From positions 992,001 through 1,056,000 of the forward strand of contig CAXXSC010000008.1 of assembly GCA_963668435.2 (NCBI GenBank): a DNA stretch of 64,000 bases. Reading direction: 5' to 3'. The notes beneath the pieces are model-generated. The model was not told where the DNA came from and did no database searches. It saw only the letters and a program-made list of their open reading frames with translations. Made by a program: the position numbers and the translations under genes. Positions 44,770 to 54,223 of the stretch are shown piece by piece. The DNA is from G963668435 sp963668435. GTDB lineage: Bacteria > Latescibacterota > Latescibacteria > Latescibacterales > Latescibacteraceae. The first letter of the stretch is position 1. Each line of letters begins with the position of its first letter.

Positions 44770-46575
44770 TCATTTTTTCTTTTTCTTATTCACACCCAAA
44801 GATGATTTTAACTGAGAACGCAGCTCATTGAGGTGAGCAAGTATTTCCCGTTTTTTCTCCTCGTTCTGTTCATCCTTGAACCGGGCGCTGAGATTTTCGA
44901 TTTCGTGCTGAAGTTCATCACGTTTAAACTTCAATATGTTATCCTCGATCAAAGTCGATGCCGTTTCTTCATTCGAATACATCATTGCAAGCTCCGCGAC
45001 AAGCTCTTTTGCATCACTCGATTCAAGCCCGCTTATAAGCGATGACGGACTGCTGTCAAGCCCCTCGACAAGACGATGAAAAAGTTCTTCCGCAACAGTC
45101 TTGAAAACAGGTGTCTCAAACGGTCTGGCCCCTGCTTCCTCCATGAAATGCCGAGCAAGGTTCGGATACTGTATTATATATGCAAGAAGATCTCGTTCAT
45201 TCCTCGTTCCGACGGGTTCTTTCTTTGGAGTATCCCGACCATCCCGTGCCGTACGTCGCCGCAGACGTCCATTGACAGCTTTTTCCATGGAGTTGAAATC
45301 AACACCGACCCTGCCCGCCATTTCCCTTATATAGAGGTCGCGCTTTAGATCATCCTGAATAAGCGCAATGGAATCAGCAACTTCACCAGCAAGCTTGTGA
45401 CGTTCCTGAATGTTCATTGTCCCACTCGATAAGTTCTGTAGCTTGAATTCCCATAAGTCAATAGCATCATCGATAACGGCTTTTAGCGCCTCCACTCCCG
45501 CCTCACCCACATAAGAATCGGGATCATGCCCCTCCGGCAGTACGGCGATCGTAATTCCAAGATCCGTCGTCAGCAGATTGTCTGCACCGCGTGCCGCAGC
45601 GGACAATCCCGCCCTGTCACCGTCAAAAAGCAAAACAACATCTCGCGCCATGCGGGCAATAATCCGTCCCTGCTCAACGGTGAATGCTGTTCCCGAGGCA
45701 GCAATAGCATTCAATACACCCGCCTGATGAAGAGAAATTACATCCATGTATCCTTCGACCACAAGTGCCGTTCGCTGGCGTTTTATAACATCTTTCGCCT
45801 GATGAATCCCGAAAAGGACCTGGCTTTTATGGTAGATTATCGAATCTGGTGAGTTCAGGTATTTAGCACCATCACCCTCGAGAAGGCGGCCGCCGAAACC
45901 GATGACTCGTCGTGCCATGTCTATAATTGGGAAAATGACCCTGCCGCCAAAGCGCGCATATGGCGTATTACCGTAACGTGCCGGCATAACTATACCGACA
46001 TCCTCTAGGGAGGATGGCGAAATATCTTTTGATTTCACGAATTTGATGAGATCAGTGGGATCTTCAGGGGCGAAACCGAGACGATAACTGCGGATTGTCT
46101 CTTCAGTAAGGCCGCGTTTGGTGAGATATTCAAGGGCGGCTTTGCCTTTGTCCGTGAAAAGCGTCTTGTAGAAATATTCCGCCGCGGCGACATTGCATGC
46201 TGAGAGGCGGTCTTTCTCGTCACGAGTGACTGTACTACCGCGGGAAGATTTCGGCACCTCGATTCCGGCTCGGTCCGCAAGCTGCTCGACAGCCTCCATA
46301 AACCCCATGCCGGTTATATCCATGAGGAAGCCTATGACATCGCCCCCTTTGCCGCAGCCGAAGCAATGATAGAACTGATTTGTCCTGTGAACCTGAAACG
46401 AGGGCGTCTTTTCCGAATGGAACGGACAGAGTCCCACGAAATTGGAACCACGACGTTTCAATTCCATATACTCGCCGACAATGTCGACGATATCTATCCT
46501 GTTTTTCAGGTCTTCCTTGAATACACTGAAATCATCTTCCACTGTGCCACTCGCCTCGAAAAAACAGTGCCGCAT
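44770..46575 (-). CDS. dnaG: DNA primase
   Basis: About 600 residues, normal length. CHC2 zinc finger CPFHSEKTPSF...FYHCFGCGKGGD (Cys50, His53, Cys71, Cys74 from the ATG), the RNA polymerase core (RYRLGFAPE-like region), TOPRIM VVEGYMDVISL and LLFDGDRAG, and a C-terminal DnaB-interaction region rich in Lys/Glu helices. It lays RNA primers at the replication fork. The family core begins shortly after residue 15, so the GTG at 46542 (GAGG 11 bases upstream) is an equally good start. Follows the DUF1015 gene by 47 bases. Confidence 0.96.
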   Translation of the reverse strand: MRHCFFEASGTVEDDFSVFKEDLKNRIDIVDIVGEYMELKRRGSNFVGLCPFHSEKTPSFQVHRTNQFYHCFGCGKGGDVIGFLMDITGMGFMEAVEQLADRAGIEVPKSSRGSTVTRDEKDRLSACNVAAAEYFYKTLFTDKGKAALEYLTKRGLTEETIRSYRLGFAPEDPTDLIKFVKSKDISPSSLEDVGIVMPARYGNTPYARFGGRVIFPIIDMARRVIGFGGRLLEGDGAKYLNSPDSIIYHKSQVLFGIHQAKDVIKRQRTALVVEGYMDVISLHQAGVLNAIAASGTAFTVEQGRIIARMARDVVLLFDGDRAGLSAAARGADNLLTTDLGITIAVLPEGHDPDSYVGEAGVEALKAVIDDAIDLWEFKLQNLSSGTMNIQERHKLAGEVADSIALIQDDLKRDLYIREMAGRVGVDFNSMEKAVNGRLRRRTARDGRDTPKKEPVGTRNERDLLAYIIQYPNLARHFMEEAGARPFETPVFKTVAEELFHRLVEGLDSSPSSLISGLESSDAKELVAELAMMYSNEETASTLIEDNILKFKRDELQHEIENLSARFKDEQNEEKKREILAHLNELRSQLKSSLGVNKKKKK

Positions 46576-46622
46576 CTGTTTTATTTAACAGCTGCGGCCT
46601 GTATCCGGTGAACGTATAATTT

Positions 46623-47903
46623 TCAGCCGAGCGATTCTTCGTCTATCTTGTACATAACAAGCCCGGACATGGTCTTGGGAAAGAAATATGTCGATTTCTG
46701 GGGCATTCTCACACCTTTGAGAACTGTCCTGAAAAGCTCTTCAGTGGTAACAGCATTCATAAAGAAGCTGATCTGATCGACATTATTTGCGACATCCTCT
46801 ATCGCATGATCGGCACTCTTACAGAAATGAACATACTTGCCAGAAGCAATATCTTCCCTGGAAACACCGAGCATTTTCTCAATGATAATGTTGTGAAGGA
46901 TATCGACATCGAGCTCTTTCGGATCTGCCGGATTCTTAAGACGGGCCAGTCCCCATCCATCGCAGGTATAGACACCGTAAGCATTTGTCTCTGAGGCCAT
47001 TTTGTCGATTTTTGCCAACACATCATCAAGATTGGATTCCGAACCAAAATACTCGACATCAAATGCCTCAGCAAGTTTCCAGAAGAACGTACGCTGATTG
47101 AAACTGCTTACATAGCTGACTTTGCGGTGTGTCGGCAGAATCGTCATGCCGGGATCATCAGCATTTGCAAAGTACATGGATACATAATCGAAAGGTTCAT
47201 AATCCGAGGACCTTTCCGCATCCATCATCTTTTTGTAGTTAATCGCTGTTTCGTAACGATGATGGCCGTCGGCGATAATGATATCCCGACCGTCAATGAA
47301 AGAAACAATTTTTTCTATTGTTCCGGAGTCAGTAACAGCCCAGAGGCGACGACGTATATTCTGCTCATCAATAAAATCGACTTCAGGCTCTTCCTCGCGA
47401 CAGGCTTCCATTACCTTGTTCAGTTCATAATCAGGATCGCGGTAAATGGAAAATATCTGGCTTAGATTGGTCTTTGTTGTTTTGACCAGATTAAGCCTGT
47501 CAGCTTTCGGCGCGGAGAGTGTCCTTTCATGAGGATGCACATTGTCTCCAAAATCCTCTATCTTCAAAAGAGCGATGAAACCATATCGAGTCCGTTCTTC
47601 ATCTTTAACCGTATACGTATCTGCTCTCAGATAAATTGCCGGCTTTTCATCATAAGCCAACGCGTCCTTATCCATCCAGTCATTTATACATTCCGCGGCA
47701 CGCGTATATTTGTTGTTTTGATCATTATCTCCTGGTTCGTCCTTTGTTTTTATAAGACGAATGATATTGTACTGGCTTCTTTCATAAAGCTTTTCGCGCC
47801 ATTCATCAAAGATAATATCATAAGGAGGAGCGACATTATCACTAATCGCGCCCGCGACTTCGCTGTTGTACCTGAGCCCGCGAAAAGGACGTATTACCGG
47901 CAT
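46623..47903 (-). CDS. DUF1015 family protein
   Basis: 426 residues, the family's usual length. The N-terminal PVIRPFRGLRYN and VAPPYD, the central IADGHHRYETA and the later SADHAIE segments are family hallmarks. A strong GGAGG lies 6 bases before the ATG. DUF1015 proteins are widespread and often near serine biosynthesis or central metabolism genes; the biochemical role is not established. Here it precedes dnaG. Confidence 0.9.
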   Translation of the reverse strand: MPVIRPFRGLRYNSEVAGAISDNVAPPYDIIFDEWREKLYERSQYNIIRLIKTKDEPGDNDQNNKYTRAAECINDWMDKDALAYDEKPAIYLRADTYTVKDEERTRYGFIALLKIEDFGDNVHPHERTLSAPKADRLNLVKTTKTNLSQIFSIYRDPDYELNKVMEACREEEPEVDFIDEQNIRRRLWAVTDSGTIEKIVSFIDGRDIIIADGHHRYETAINYKKMMDAERSSDYEPFDYVSMYFANADDPGMTILPTHRKVSYVSSFNQRTFFWKLAEAFDVEYFGSESNLDDVLAKIDKMASETNAYGVYTCDGWGLARLKNPADPKELDVDILHNIIIEKMLGVSREDIASGKYVHFCKSADHAIEDVANNVDQISFFMNAVTTEELFRTVLKGVRMPQKSTYFFPKTMSGLVMYKIDEESLG

Positions 47904-47986
47904 GGAAACCTCCAGAATTAGAGCTCACCGCTTCGCCTTACAAATAACGGGCCGCGTGTGAACGTAAATAGAAAAGCTGTCTGGGA

Positions 47987-48014
47987 AGAAAAAAGCCGCA
48001 CATTGCTGTGCGGC
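47987..48014 (-). terminator. Rho-independent terminator of the ATP synthase operon
   Basis: Perfect 8-bp GC-rich stem (47995-48002 with 48007-48014), TTGC loop, followed on the minus strand by a T-rich run. It lies 30 bases after the atpG stop, showing that no beta or epsilon gene follows. Confidence 0.9.
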
Positions 48015-48043
48015 CTTCCTAATTAACTGAGAACGCCGCACAG

Positions 48044-48907
48044 TTAGGCCTGCAAACCCTCCGCTCCTCCGACGATCTCTGAGATCTCGTTGGTAATGAG
48101 AGCCTGGCGTGCACGGTTGTAAGTAATCGAAAGCGTGTTCAGGAGTTCATTAGCGTTCTCGGTAGCAGCATCCATAGCAGCCATCTTGGCGCCCATTTCC
48201 GCAGCCAGTGACTCGAGCAATACCCGCCAAAGCTGGATCTCAAGATGGTACGGGATCAGCCTGTCAAAAATCTTGAACTCGTCCGGCTCGTAAAGGTAGT
48301 CAATCTGGTTGACACCCTCTTCAGGCTCGGAAGGTTCAAGCGGCAGAAGCTGTTTTTTCTGCTCGACATGCTGAATAGCGCTTTTGAACTCATTAAAAAG
48401 AACATCGACCTGATCATATCCGCCCTCGAGGAACAAATCCTTGACCTGGGATATGATATCGACCGAATCTGCATATTTCATGTGGTTGAAAAACAGGACT
48501 TTCTCACCGACAAGGGTGTAATCGCGTTTCTTGAAGAAATCGCGGCCTTTTCTACCGACACAGAACAGATCGACCTGAGTGCCTTCGTGCTGTTCAACAA
48601 AACGCTGTGCTGCCTTTATTGCATTCGAGTTGAATGCACCGCAAAGACCGGAATCGGCAGTGACAACGATCAAAAGGATCTTATTGACTTCTGCACGCTC
48701 CGACAGCAGCGGATGAAGATCGCGCTTTGTCCGCATGGCAACACGCCCGATCAGATCGTCAAGCTGTTTTGCGTAAGGACGGGCCTTGAGCATATTTTCC
48801 TGGGCACGCCTCAGCTTTGCAGCTGCCACCATCTGCATCGCACGGGTGATTTTCTGTGTTGATTTAACTGCGGTGATACGGCGCCTGATTTCCCTTATTG
48901 TCGCCAT
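48044..48907 (-). CDS. atpG: ATP synthase F1 gamma subunit
   Basis: 287 residues. N-terminal helix MATIREIRRRITAVKSTQKITRAM and C-terminal helix ending ITNEISEIVGGAEGL are the central-stalk coiled coil; SGLCGAFNSN lies in the Rossmann-like middle. It is the rotary shaft between the c-ring and the alpha3beta3 head. Last gene of the operon, 115 bases after atpA. Confidence 0.96.
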   Translation of the reverse strand: MATIREIRRRITAVKSTQKITRAMQMVAAAKLRRAQENMLKARPYAKQLDDLIGRVAMRTKRDLHPLLSERAEVNKILLIVVTADSGLCGAFNSNAIKAAQRFVEQHEGTQVDLFCVGRKGRDFFKKRDYTLVGEKVLFFNHMKYADSVDIISQVKDLFLEGGYDQVDVLFNEFKSAIQHVEQKKQLLPLEPSEPEEGVNQIDYLYEPDEFKIFDRLIPYHLEIQLWRVLLESLAAEMGAKMAAMDAATENANELLNTLSITYNRARQALITNEISEIVGGAEGLQA

Positions 48908-49022
48908 ATATAACTCCGAATCCGGTTTTTCGTATATGTATGACTGCCGAATTGTACTTATCTAAAAGCATCCGGTTCAGCAAGAGCTTATGCAACGCAA
49001 CGTGGCTGAAGGTCGAAGGTCG

Positions 49023-50531
49023 TTACGCTACAAAAGTCGCCTTGAAATCGCCGATAAGCTTATCAAGTTTCTCTTCGATCTCGGCTGTCAGTTCTTTCTT
49101 AGTCTTGATAGACTCGAGCACTTCCTTGCCTTCAGATTCCATGAATTTAATGAAATCATGCTCGAAACCACGGATCTTCTCGATCTCAACATCGTCAAGA
49201 TGGCCACGGACACCAAGATAAAGAACCGCAACCTGCATTTCGACTACGAGAGGCGAATACTGATCCTGCTTCAGAAGTTCCATCATGACCTGACCGCGCC
49301 TGAGCTGATCCTGGGTCGACTTGTCAAGGTCGGAACCGAATTTAGCGAATGCCTCCAGCTCTCTGAACTGTGCGAGGTCGAGCCTGAGCTGACCGGCAAC
49401 CTGTTTCATGGCCTTGATCTGAGCATTACCACCCACACGGGACACCGAAAGACCGGCGTTGATAGCGGGACGGAAACCCGAGTAGAAAAGGTTTGACTCG
49501 AGGAATATCTGACCGTCGGTAATGGAGATAACATTCGTCGGGATATATGCCGAGATATCGCCTGCCTGCGTTTCGATAATCGGAAGCGCTGTCAGCGAGC
49601 CGCCGCCATTTTCTTCTGAAAGTTTTGCCGCACGTTCGAGAAGCCTCGAATGCAGATAGAAAACGTCGCCGGGATATGCCTCACGGCCGGGCGGACGCCT
49701 GAGGATAAGTGCAACCTGACGCCAGCTAACAGCATGCTTGGAAAGATCATCATAGATGATAAGCGCATGTTTGCCGTTGTCACGGAAGAACTCGCCCATA
49801 GTCGCACCGGCGAAGGGCGCGATAAACTGCATGGGTGCGGGATCGGATGCAGATGCCGTAACGACAATTGTGTAATCCATTGCGCCAGCCTCTTCAAGGG
49901 AAGCGACAACTTTCGCCACTGTCGACATTTTCTGGCCGATAGCAACATAAATACACATTACATCCGTGTTCTTCTGATTGATAATTGTATCGATAGCCAC
50001 AGCGGTTTTACCGGTCTGGCGATCACCAATGATAAGCTCGCGCTGACCGCGGCCGATCGGCACCATAGAGTCGATGGATTTCAGACCCGTCTGCAGCGGC
50101 TCTTTCACCGGCTGGCGAACGAGCACACCGGGTGCCTTGATATCAATTGGTTTCGTGTCAGCTGCTTTGATGTCGCCCTTGCCGTCAATAGGCTGGCCAA
50201 GGGGATTGACAACGCGTCCGAGCAGCTCATCGCTGACCGGGACAGACATAACACGTCCGGTACGTTTGACCTGGTCGCCTTCCTTGACAAGCTCGTTCGC
50301 GCCGAAAAGAATACAGCCGACATTATCTTCTTCAAGGTTGAGCGCCATGCCGAAAACACCGTTGGGGAACTCGACAAGCTCGGAATACATACAGTTTTTC
50401 AGGCCGTACACACGTGCGACACCGTCACCGATGTGAATGACGGTTCCAACCTCGTCTACGTCGAGTTCGACCTTGAAATCCTGTATCTCCTGTTGGATTA
50501 CAGAACTGATTTCTTCTGGTTTCAAGTTCAT
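49023..50531 (-). CDS. atpA: ATP synthase F1 alpha subunit
   Basis: 502 residues from the ATG at 50531 (AAGG 8 bases upstream). Walker A GDRQTGKT (169-176), the alpha-specific ASASDPAPMQF and the arginine-finger region SVSRVGGNAQ are present. It forms the non-catalytic nucleotide sites of the F1 head. A gap of about 205 bases separates it from atpH, larger than usual for these operons, with no gene in it. Confidence 0.97.
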   Translation of the reverse strand: MNLKPEEISSVIQQEIQDFKVELDVDEVGTVIHIGDGVARVYGLKNCMYSELVEFPNGVFGMALNLEEDNVGCILFGANELVKEGDQVKRTGRVMSVPVSDELLGRVVNPLGQPIDGKGDIKAADTKPIDIKAPGVLVRQPVKEPLQTGLKSIDSMVPIGRGQRELIIGDRQTGKTAVAIDTIINQKNTDVMCIYVAIGQKMSTVAKVVASLEEAGAMDYTIVVTASASDPAPMQFIAPFAGATMGEFFRDNGKHALIIYDDLSKHAVSWRQVALILRRPPGREAYPGDVFYLHSRLLERAAKLSEENGGGSLTALPIIETQAGDISAYIPTNVISITDGQIFLESNLFYSGFRPAINAGLSVSRVGGNAQIKAMKQVAGQLRLDLAQFRELEAFAKFGSDLDKSTQDQLRRGQVMMELLKQDQYSPLVVEMQVAVLYLGVRGHLDDVEIEKIRGFEHDFIKFMESEGKEVLESIKTKKELTAEIEEKLDKLIGDFKATFVA

Positions 50532-50737
50532 TATTCGACCTTCAGCCTCCATAAAATGTTTCTGTTTATCCCCGGACTTGCCTGGAAGAACGCCGCCCTG
50601 ATACGCGCATCTTTATTACGCACCAGAATCAGATAATAATTCCAGAGCCCCCTGCGAATTCAACAGCACTTGCCGAAACAACCTATTCTATCAAGGCTCA
50701 CCATCCGGCCCGGGGGGACAAACACACTAATGCCGTT

Positions 50738-51274
50738 TCATACTTTTGTGAGAATACGTTTAAGCTGGCCCTTGATACTCAGATCGACCATCTTACCATC
50801 GCCCTCAAGTACAAAACCGCCGATAATCGATGAATCTATTTCACGCTCGACCGCTGCATTTTTACCAAAATACTTACCGATCCGCTCAGCCATGACATCA
50901 AGGTCACTGACAGATGGTTCGACAGCAGTCGTCACTTTTACGCGAATACGATCATTAAGATGATCGCTGATGTCGCGTAACTCCTCGGCAATCGCATCAA
51001 TAATCGCGATACGATCTTTTTTGATGAGAAGTTCGAAAAGCGATCGCGTGTACGAGGAAAACCCCAGCTTCTCCATGATGTTTCCAGCGGCTTTCACCTT
51101 TGAGCTTTTCGGTGCCGCAGGAGTCACGAAAAATTCGAGAAGCGATGGGTCGTTGTCAAAAACATTGACCAACGCATTGAATTCCTCTGCGAGAAGATCA
51201 ATCTTCTCGCGATTTGCCTTTTCATGTAAAAAGGCCTTGGCATATCGTTTCGCAATTCGCCTGTTTTGTGCCAT
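50738..51274 (-). CDS. atpH: ATP synthase F1 delta subunit
   Basis: 178 residues of the OSCP/delta family: N-terminal RIAKRYAKAFLHEA-type helix, C-terminal IGGFVLEGDGKMVDLSIKGQLKRI. It joins F1 to the b-subunit stalk. Follows atpF by 15 bases. Confidence 0.94.
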   Translation of the reverse strand: MAQNRRIAKRYAKAFLHEKANREKIDLLAEEFNALVNVFDNDPSLLEFFVTPAAPKSSKVKAAGNIMEKLGFSSYTRSLFELLIKKDRIAIIDAIAEELRDISDHLNDRIRVKVTTAVEPSVSDLDVMAERIGKYFGKNAAVEREIDSSIIGGFVLEGDGKMVDLSIKGQLKRILTKV

Positions 51275-51289
51275 TACATTCTCTCGATG

Positions 51290-51769
51290 CTATGAACTCA
51301 TGGTATCAAGGTTCCTGCTGATCAGCTCCTTGTGCTCCTCGGGGCTGATTTCACGCTCGAGGACCTTGCCGGCGAGATCGATCGTCATTGACGCGACTTC
51401 ATGTCGAAGATCGCTCTTGATCTTTTCGGCTTCCATGAGAATCTCGTTTCTGGCCGCCTCAACGATGTTCTGCGCCTGCTCTTTCGCCTGATCGAGGTGT
51501 TCCTTGCTTTCATTGGAAGCATTCGACATGGCCTTGTCAACAATTTCAGTTGCCTTGACGCGGGCTTCCTTGATTATCTGATCATGCTCGAGCATCATTT
51601 CTTCTGAACGCCGCTTATTCTCTTCAGCAAGCTTCAGAGATTCTTCAATCTTGCGGGCGCGTTCATCAAGAAACTTCAGCATCGGCTTCCAGAGTATCGC
51701 AGCCAGGACAGCGATGAGAAGGATGAAATTGAGAACGGTCAGAATAGCCGTTGCATTAATACTGATCAT
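51290..51769 (-). CDS. atpF: ATP synthase F0 b subunit
   Basis: 159 residues. One N-terminal membrane helix (about 6-26, ILTVLNFILLIAVLAAILW) followed by a long charged helix to the end, the peripheral stalk. Length and pattern are normal for b; no second b-type gene is nearby, so a homodimer is likely. Confidence 0.94.
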   Translation of the reverse strand: MISINATAILTVLNFILLIAVLAAILWKPMLKFLDERARKIEESLKLAEENKRRSEEMMLEHDQIIKEARVKATEIVDKAMSNASNESKEHLDQAKEQAQNIVEAARNEILMEAEKIKSDLRHEVASMTIDLAGKVLEREISPEEHKELISRNLDTMSS

Positions 51770-51897
51770 TATGAAACTCCGATTTATCGACGCAGTCGAA
51801 GACAGCAGAGAAAATTATATTTCCCCGCTGCGATGACACGTGAAAGACCGCGGCACACGGTTTGCACCCGCCTTTCACAATTCAGATTTAAACGCTC

Positions 51898-52152
51898 TTA
51901 GCTGCCAACAACAAAGATAAGAAGCAGAGAGATAACGAGCGAGTAAATACCTGTCGACTCGGAAACTGCCTGACCGACAAGCATGGTACGGGTAAGCAGG
52001 GGAGCCTGCTCAGGAGCACGTGCAATACCTTCGCATGCCTTACCTGCCGCAAAGCCTTCACCAAGACCGGGGCCAAGAGCGCCCATGCCCATACAGAGAC
52101 CGGCACCGAGATAACGGGCCATTTCCACCAGTTGGGTTCCTTCTACTGCCAT
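51898..52152 (-). CDS. atpE: ATP synthase F0 c subunit with Na+/two-carboxylate signature
   Basis: 84 residues, one helical hairpin. The ion site carries Glu32 in helix 1 (GLGEGF) and Val63, Glu65, Ser66, Thr67, Tyr70 in helix 2 (QAVSESTGIYSL). These positions match by number the Na+ site of Ilyobacter/Propionigenium c subunits, and the Glu32 plus Glu65 pair matches the two-carboxylate rotor described for Fusobacterium nucleatum. Na+ coupling is therefore predicted. It lies 24 bases after the gene of a triple-hairpin relative, with which it may share a ring. Confidence 0.93.
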   Translation of the reverse strand: MAVEGTQLVEMARYLGAGLCMGMGALGPGLGEGFAAGKACEGIARAPEQAPLLTRTMLVGQAVSESTGIYSLVISLLLIFVVGS

Positions 52153-52176
52153 AACTTCTCCTTTGTTATTAAGTGT

Positions 52177-52899
52177 TTAGCCTTTGTCACTGAATATAAG
52201 TAAGAATGATACGATCAATGAGTAGATCGCACCCGCGTGGGTAACCGCCTGCCCCAGAAGCATGGTGCGAGTAAGAATACTGCCGAGATTCGAATTCCTG
52301 GAAATGCCCCAGATCGCTTTCTTCGCCGTAAAACCGGAACTGATACCAGCACCGATAGCACCGACACCCATCGCGATACCCGCTCCCATGAGCGCACCGA
52401 TCACAACAATGTTGTCGCTGCTCGGCGAAACGAGACTCAGAAGCATGGCAATCACCAAAGCGAAGATGCAGCCAGTCTGAACGATAGCCTGACCGACAAG
52501 AGTGGTCAGCAGAATTGAGGAAGACAGGCGCGGAAAACGTCCGATACCCTCACAGGCTGAACCGCCGGCGAGACCGGAGCCGACACCGGCACCAATTGCA
52601 CCGACACCCATGCAGAACCCTGCGGCAACAAGGCTGACCGCGAGTGAATTCGTGCCTGAGCTCGGCGATATAAAGATCAGGATGACGGAAACGAGAAGCC
52701 CAAAAATACCGGCTGTTTCCGCAACAGCCTGCGTGATAAGCATTGTACGGACAATCTCGCTCGACGCTCTCGGCTGTCTGGCTATAGCCTCGGAAGCCTT
52801 GAACGCGATAAAACCTTCACCATAAGCACTACCGAATGCGGCAATACCTACCGCAAGCGCTGCGCCTATGTATTTTGCAATCAATACCCAGTCCATCAA
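52177..52899 (-). CDS. Triple-hairpin c-like proteolipid, only one intact ion site
   Basis: 240 residues made of three tandem c-subunit hairpins (about 1-78, 82-158, 162-236), joined by SPSS linkers. Hairpin 1 keeps both carboxylates (Glu28 in YGEGF; Glu61 in QAVAETAGIF). Hairpin 2 has Ser108 and Gln141 in these places, hairpin 3 Ser188 and His221, so neither can bind the coupling ion normally. Multi-hairpin c subunits with lost sites are known from V/A-type ATPases and from Acetobacterium woodii F-ATPase (two hairpins); a three-hairpin one inside an F-type operon next to a normal c gene is unusual. Lies between atpB and atpE. Confidence 0.92.
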   Translation of the reverse strand: MMDWVLIAKYIGAALAVGIAAFGSAYGEGFIAFKASEAIARQPRASSEIVRTMLITQAVAETAGIFGLLVSVILIFISPSSGTNSLAVSLVAAGFCMGVGAIGAGVGSGLAGGSACEGIGRFPRLSSSILLTTLVGQAIVQTGCIFALVIAMLLSLVSPSSDNIVVIGALMGAGIAMGVGAIGAGISSGFTAKKAIWGISRNSNLGSILTRTMLLGQAVTHAGAIYSLIVSFLLIFSDKG

Positions 52900-52951
52900 T
52901 CAGTCCTTAGCAATAATATGTCGATTCAATTTTCTCAAGTTAGTAACAACA

Positions 52952-53782
52952 TCAGTCGGCAATTGCGACCGCAATATAAGTCATGCTCAGCATCGTGAAA
53001 ACGAACGCCTGGATCGTACCCACAAAAAGGCTGAAGAAGAGGTTGAGGCCAACCATGACGATTGTGTATTTGAAAAGATAAGATATAACCATAACAATAA
53101 TCGCACCGCCGAGGATATTACCGAAGAGACGGAATGCAAGAGATACGCCCGAAGAGATTTCACTGATGAAGTTGAGAGGCGCCATGATGGGGAACGGCTC
53201 GAAATAGCCTTTGATATATGTGCCGAGGCCCTTGACTCGAATCGCCTCGAAATGAACTACGAAGATAACCACCAGCATGTGACCGACAGTCACATTGAGA
53301 TCGCGGGAAGGCTCGACAGTGAACGGTACCGTGCCAATACAGTTCGAAATCCAGAGAAACATAAACAGCGAGCCGAGCATTGGCAAATGACGCATACCGT
53401 TTTCACCGAGCGACTGCGTGGTAATATCTTTAAACATGTCGACAAGCAACTCGAAAACGCTCTGAAGACGGCTTGGAACAGCGGTAAGTTTCCTTGTCGC
53501 AAGGAAAGCCATAGTAACGAGGAAAATATCAACAATCATCATCATTATAAATGAAGCCTTGTTGACAGACCAGAACGGATTATCGCCAAACAACTGTATT
53601 TTGCTGACATCCTGGAAATTCGCAAGGCCGAACTCATACTTGATGAATTTCAGCAAACCTACCTGCGTTAAAACTTCACCAGTTTTTTCGGCATCGGGGC
53701 CGAAAGCACCAAAAACCCCGAGAATCACAGCTTCGATTGCTATTATCACAATCGTCAGTATCAGCAGTTTTTTTCCGCTCAT
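52952..53782 (-). CDS. atpB: ATP synthase F0 a subunit
   Basis: 276 residues with an N-terminal helix, a periplasmic segment (about 30-72) and five further helices. The essential Arg of the ion half-channels is Arg218 (SLAFRLFGNILGG). It forms the stator path for the coupling ion opposite the c-ring. Precedes the triple-hairpin c gene by 52 bases. Confidence 0.96.
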   Translation of the reverse strand: MSGKKLLILTIVIIAIEAVILGVFGAFGPDAEKTGEVLTQVGLLKFIKYEFGLANFQDVSKIQLFGDNPFWSVNKASFIMMMIVDIFLVTMAFLATRKLTAVPSRLQSVFELLVDMFKDITTQSLGENGMRHLPMLGSLFMFLWISNCIGTVPFTVEPSRDLNVTVGHMLVVIFVVHFEAIRVKGLGTYIKGYFEPFPIMAPLNFISEISSGVSLAFRLFGNILGGAIIVMVISYLFKYTIVMVGLNLFFSLFVGTIQAFVFTMLSMTYIAVAIAD

Positions 53783-53799
53783 CTAACACATACCTTTTA

Positions 53800-54189
53800 T
53801 TATTTTTTCCCGTTCATTTTCGCTTGGACTATTTGAAAAAAGAATAGATGTAACTGAACAAAAAACAAACCCACAAAAGCAGCAATCACATTTAGATTCG
53901 TTCGCTTCGATACCAACGCCAGAAAACCGAACATTATGCCGTAACGAAGAACATACCTGCCGAGCGCGAACTTTCTCGCCTTTTCAGGACTTTTCTGCCC
54001 GATAGTAAATGCGTCAGTTGCCATAAGGCTGAAATTGACGACACTTACCATCACACCGGCAATAAGACCAAGACCGACATTCTGAGATACTGTCAGCATC
54101 AAAATAGACCCCAGCGCAAATCCGGTCGCCAGTGTCATCATCTGGACTTTCCTTACAAAAACCCTGATCTCATTAGAAGAATCCATAGA
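53800..54189 (-). CDS. atpI: AtpI-like ATP synthase accessory membrane protein
   Basis: 129 residues from the ATG at 54189. Four hydrophobic helices with a short basic loop (SPEKARKFALGRYVLRY), matching the ATP synthase subunit I family that helps assemble the c-ring and handle ions. The ribosome site is weak. The frame is open 28 codons upstream into the bactofilin gene, so the exact start is uncertain. It precedes atpB by 17 bases. Confidence 0.78.
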   Translation of the reverse strand, partial: SMDSSNEIRVFVRKVQMMTLATGFALGSILMLTVSQNVGLGLIAGVMVSVVNFSLMATDAFTIGQKSPEKARKFALGRYVLRYGIMFGFLALVSKRTNLNVIAAFVGLFFVQLHLFFFQIVQAKMNGKK

Positions 54190-54223
54190 CCACACAATCC
54201 GGCTGACACCGGTAATGACGCTG

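Noticed and set aside
50532..50737. Extra gene between atpH and atpA
   Set aside because: No frame with a start and ribosome site; treated as an unusually long leader or spacer.
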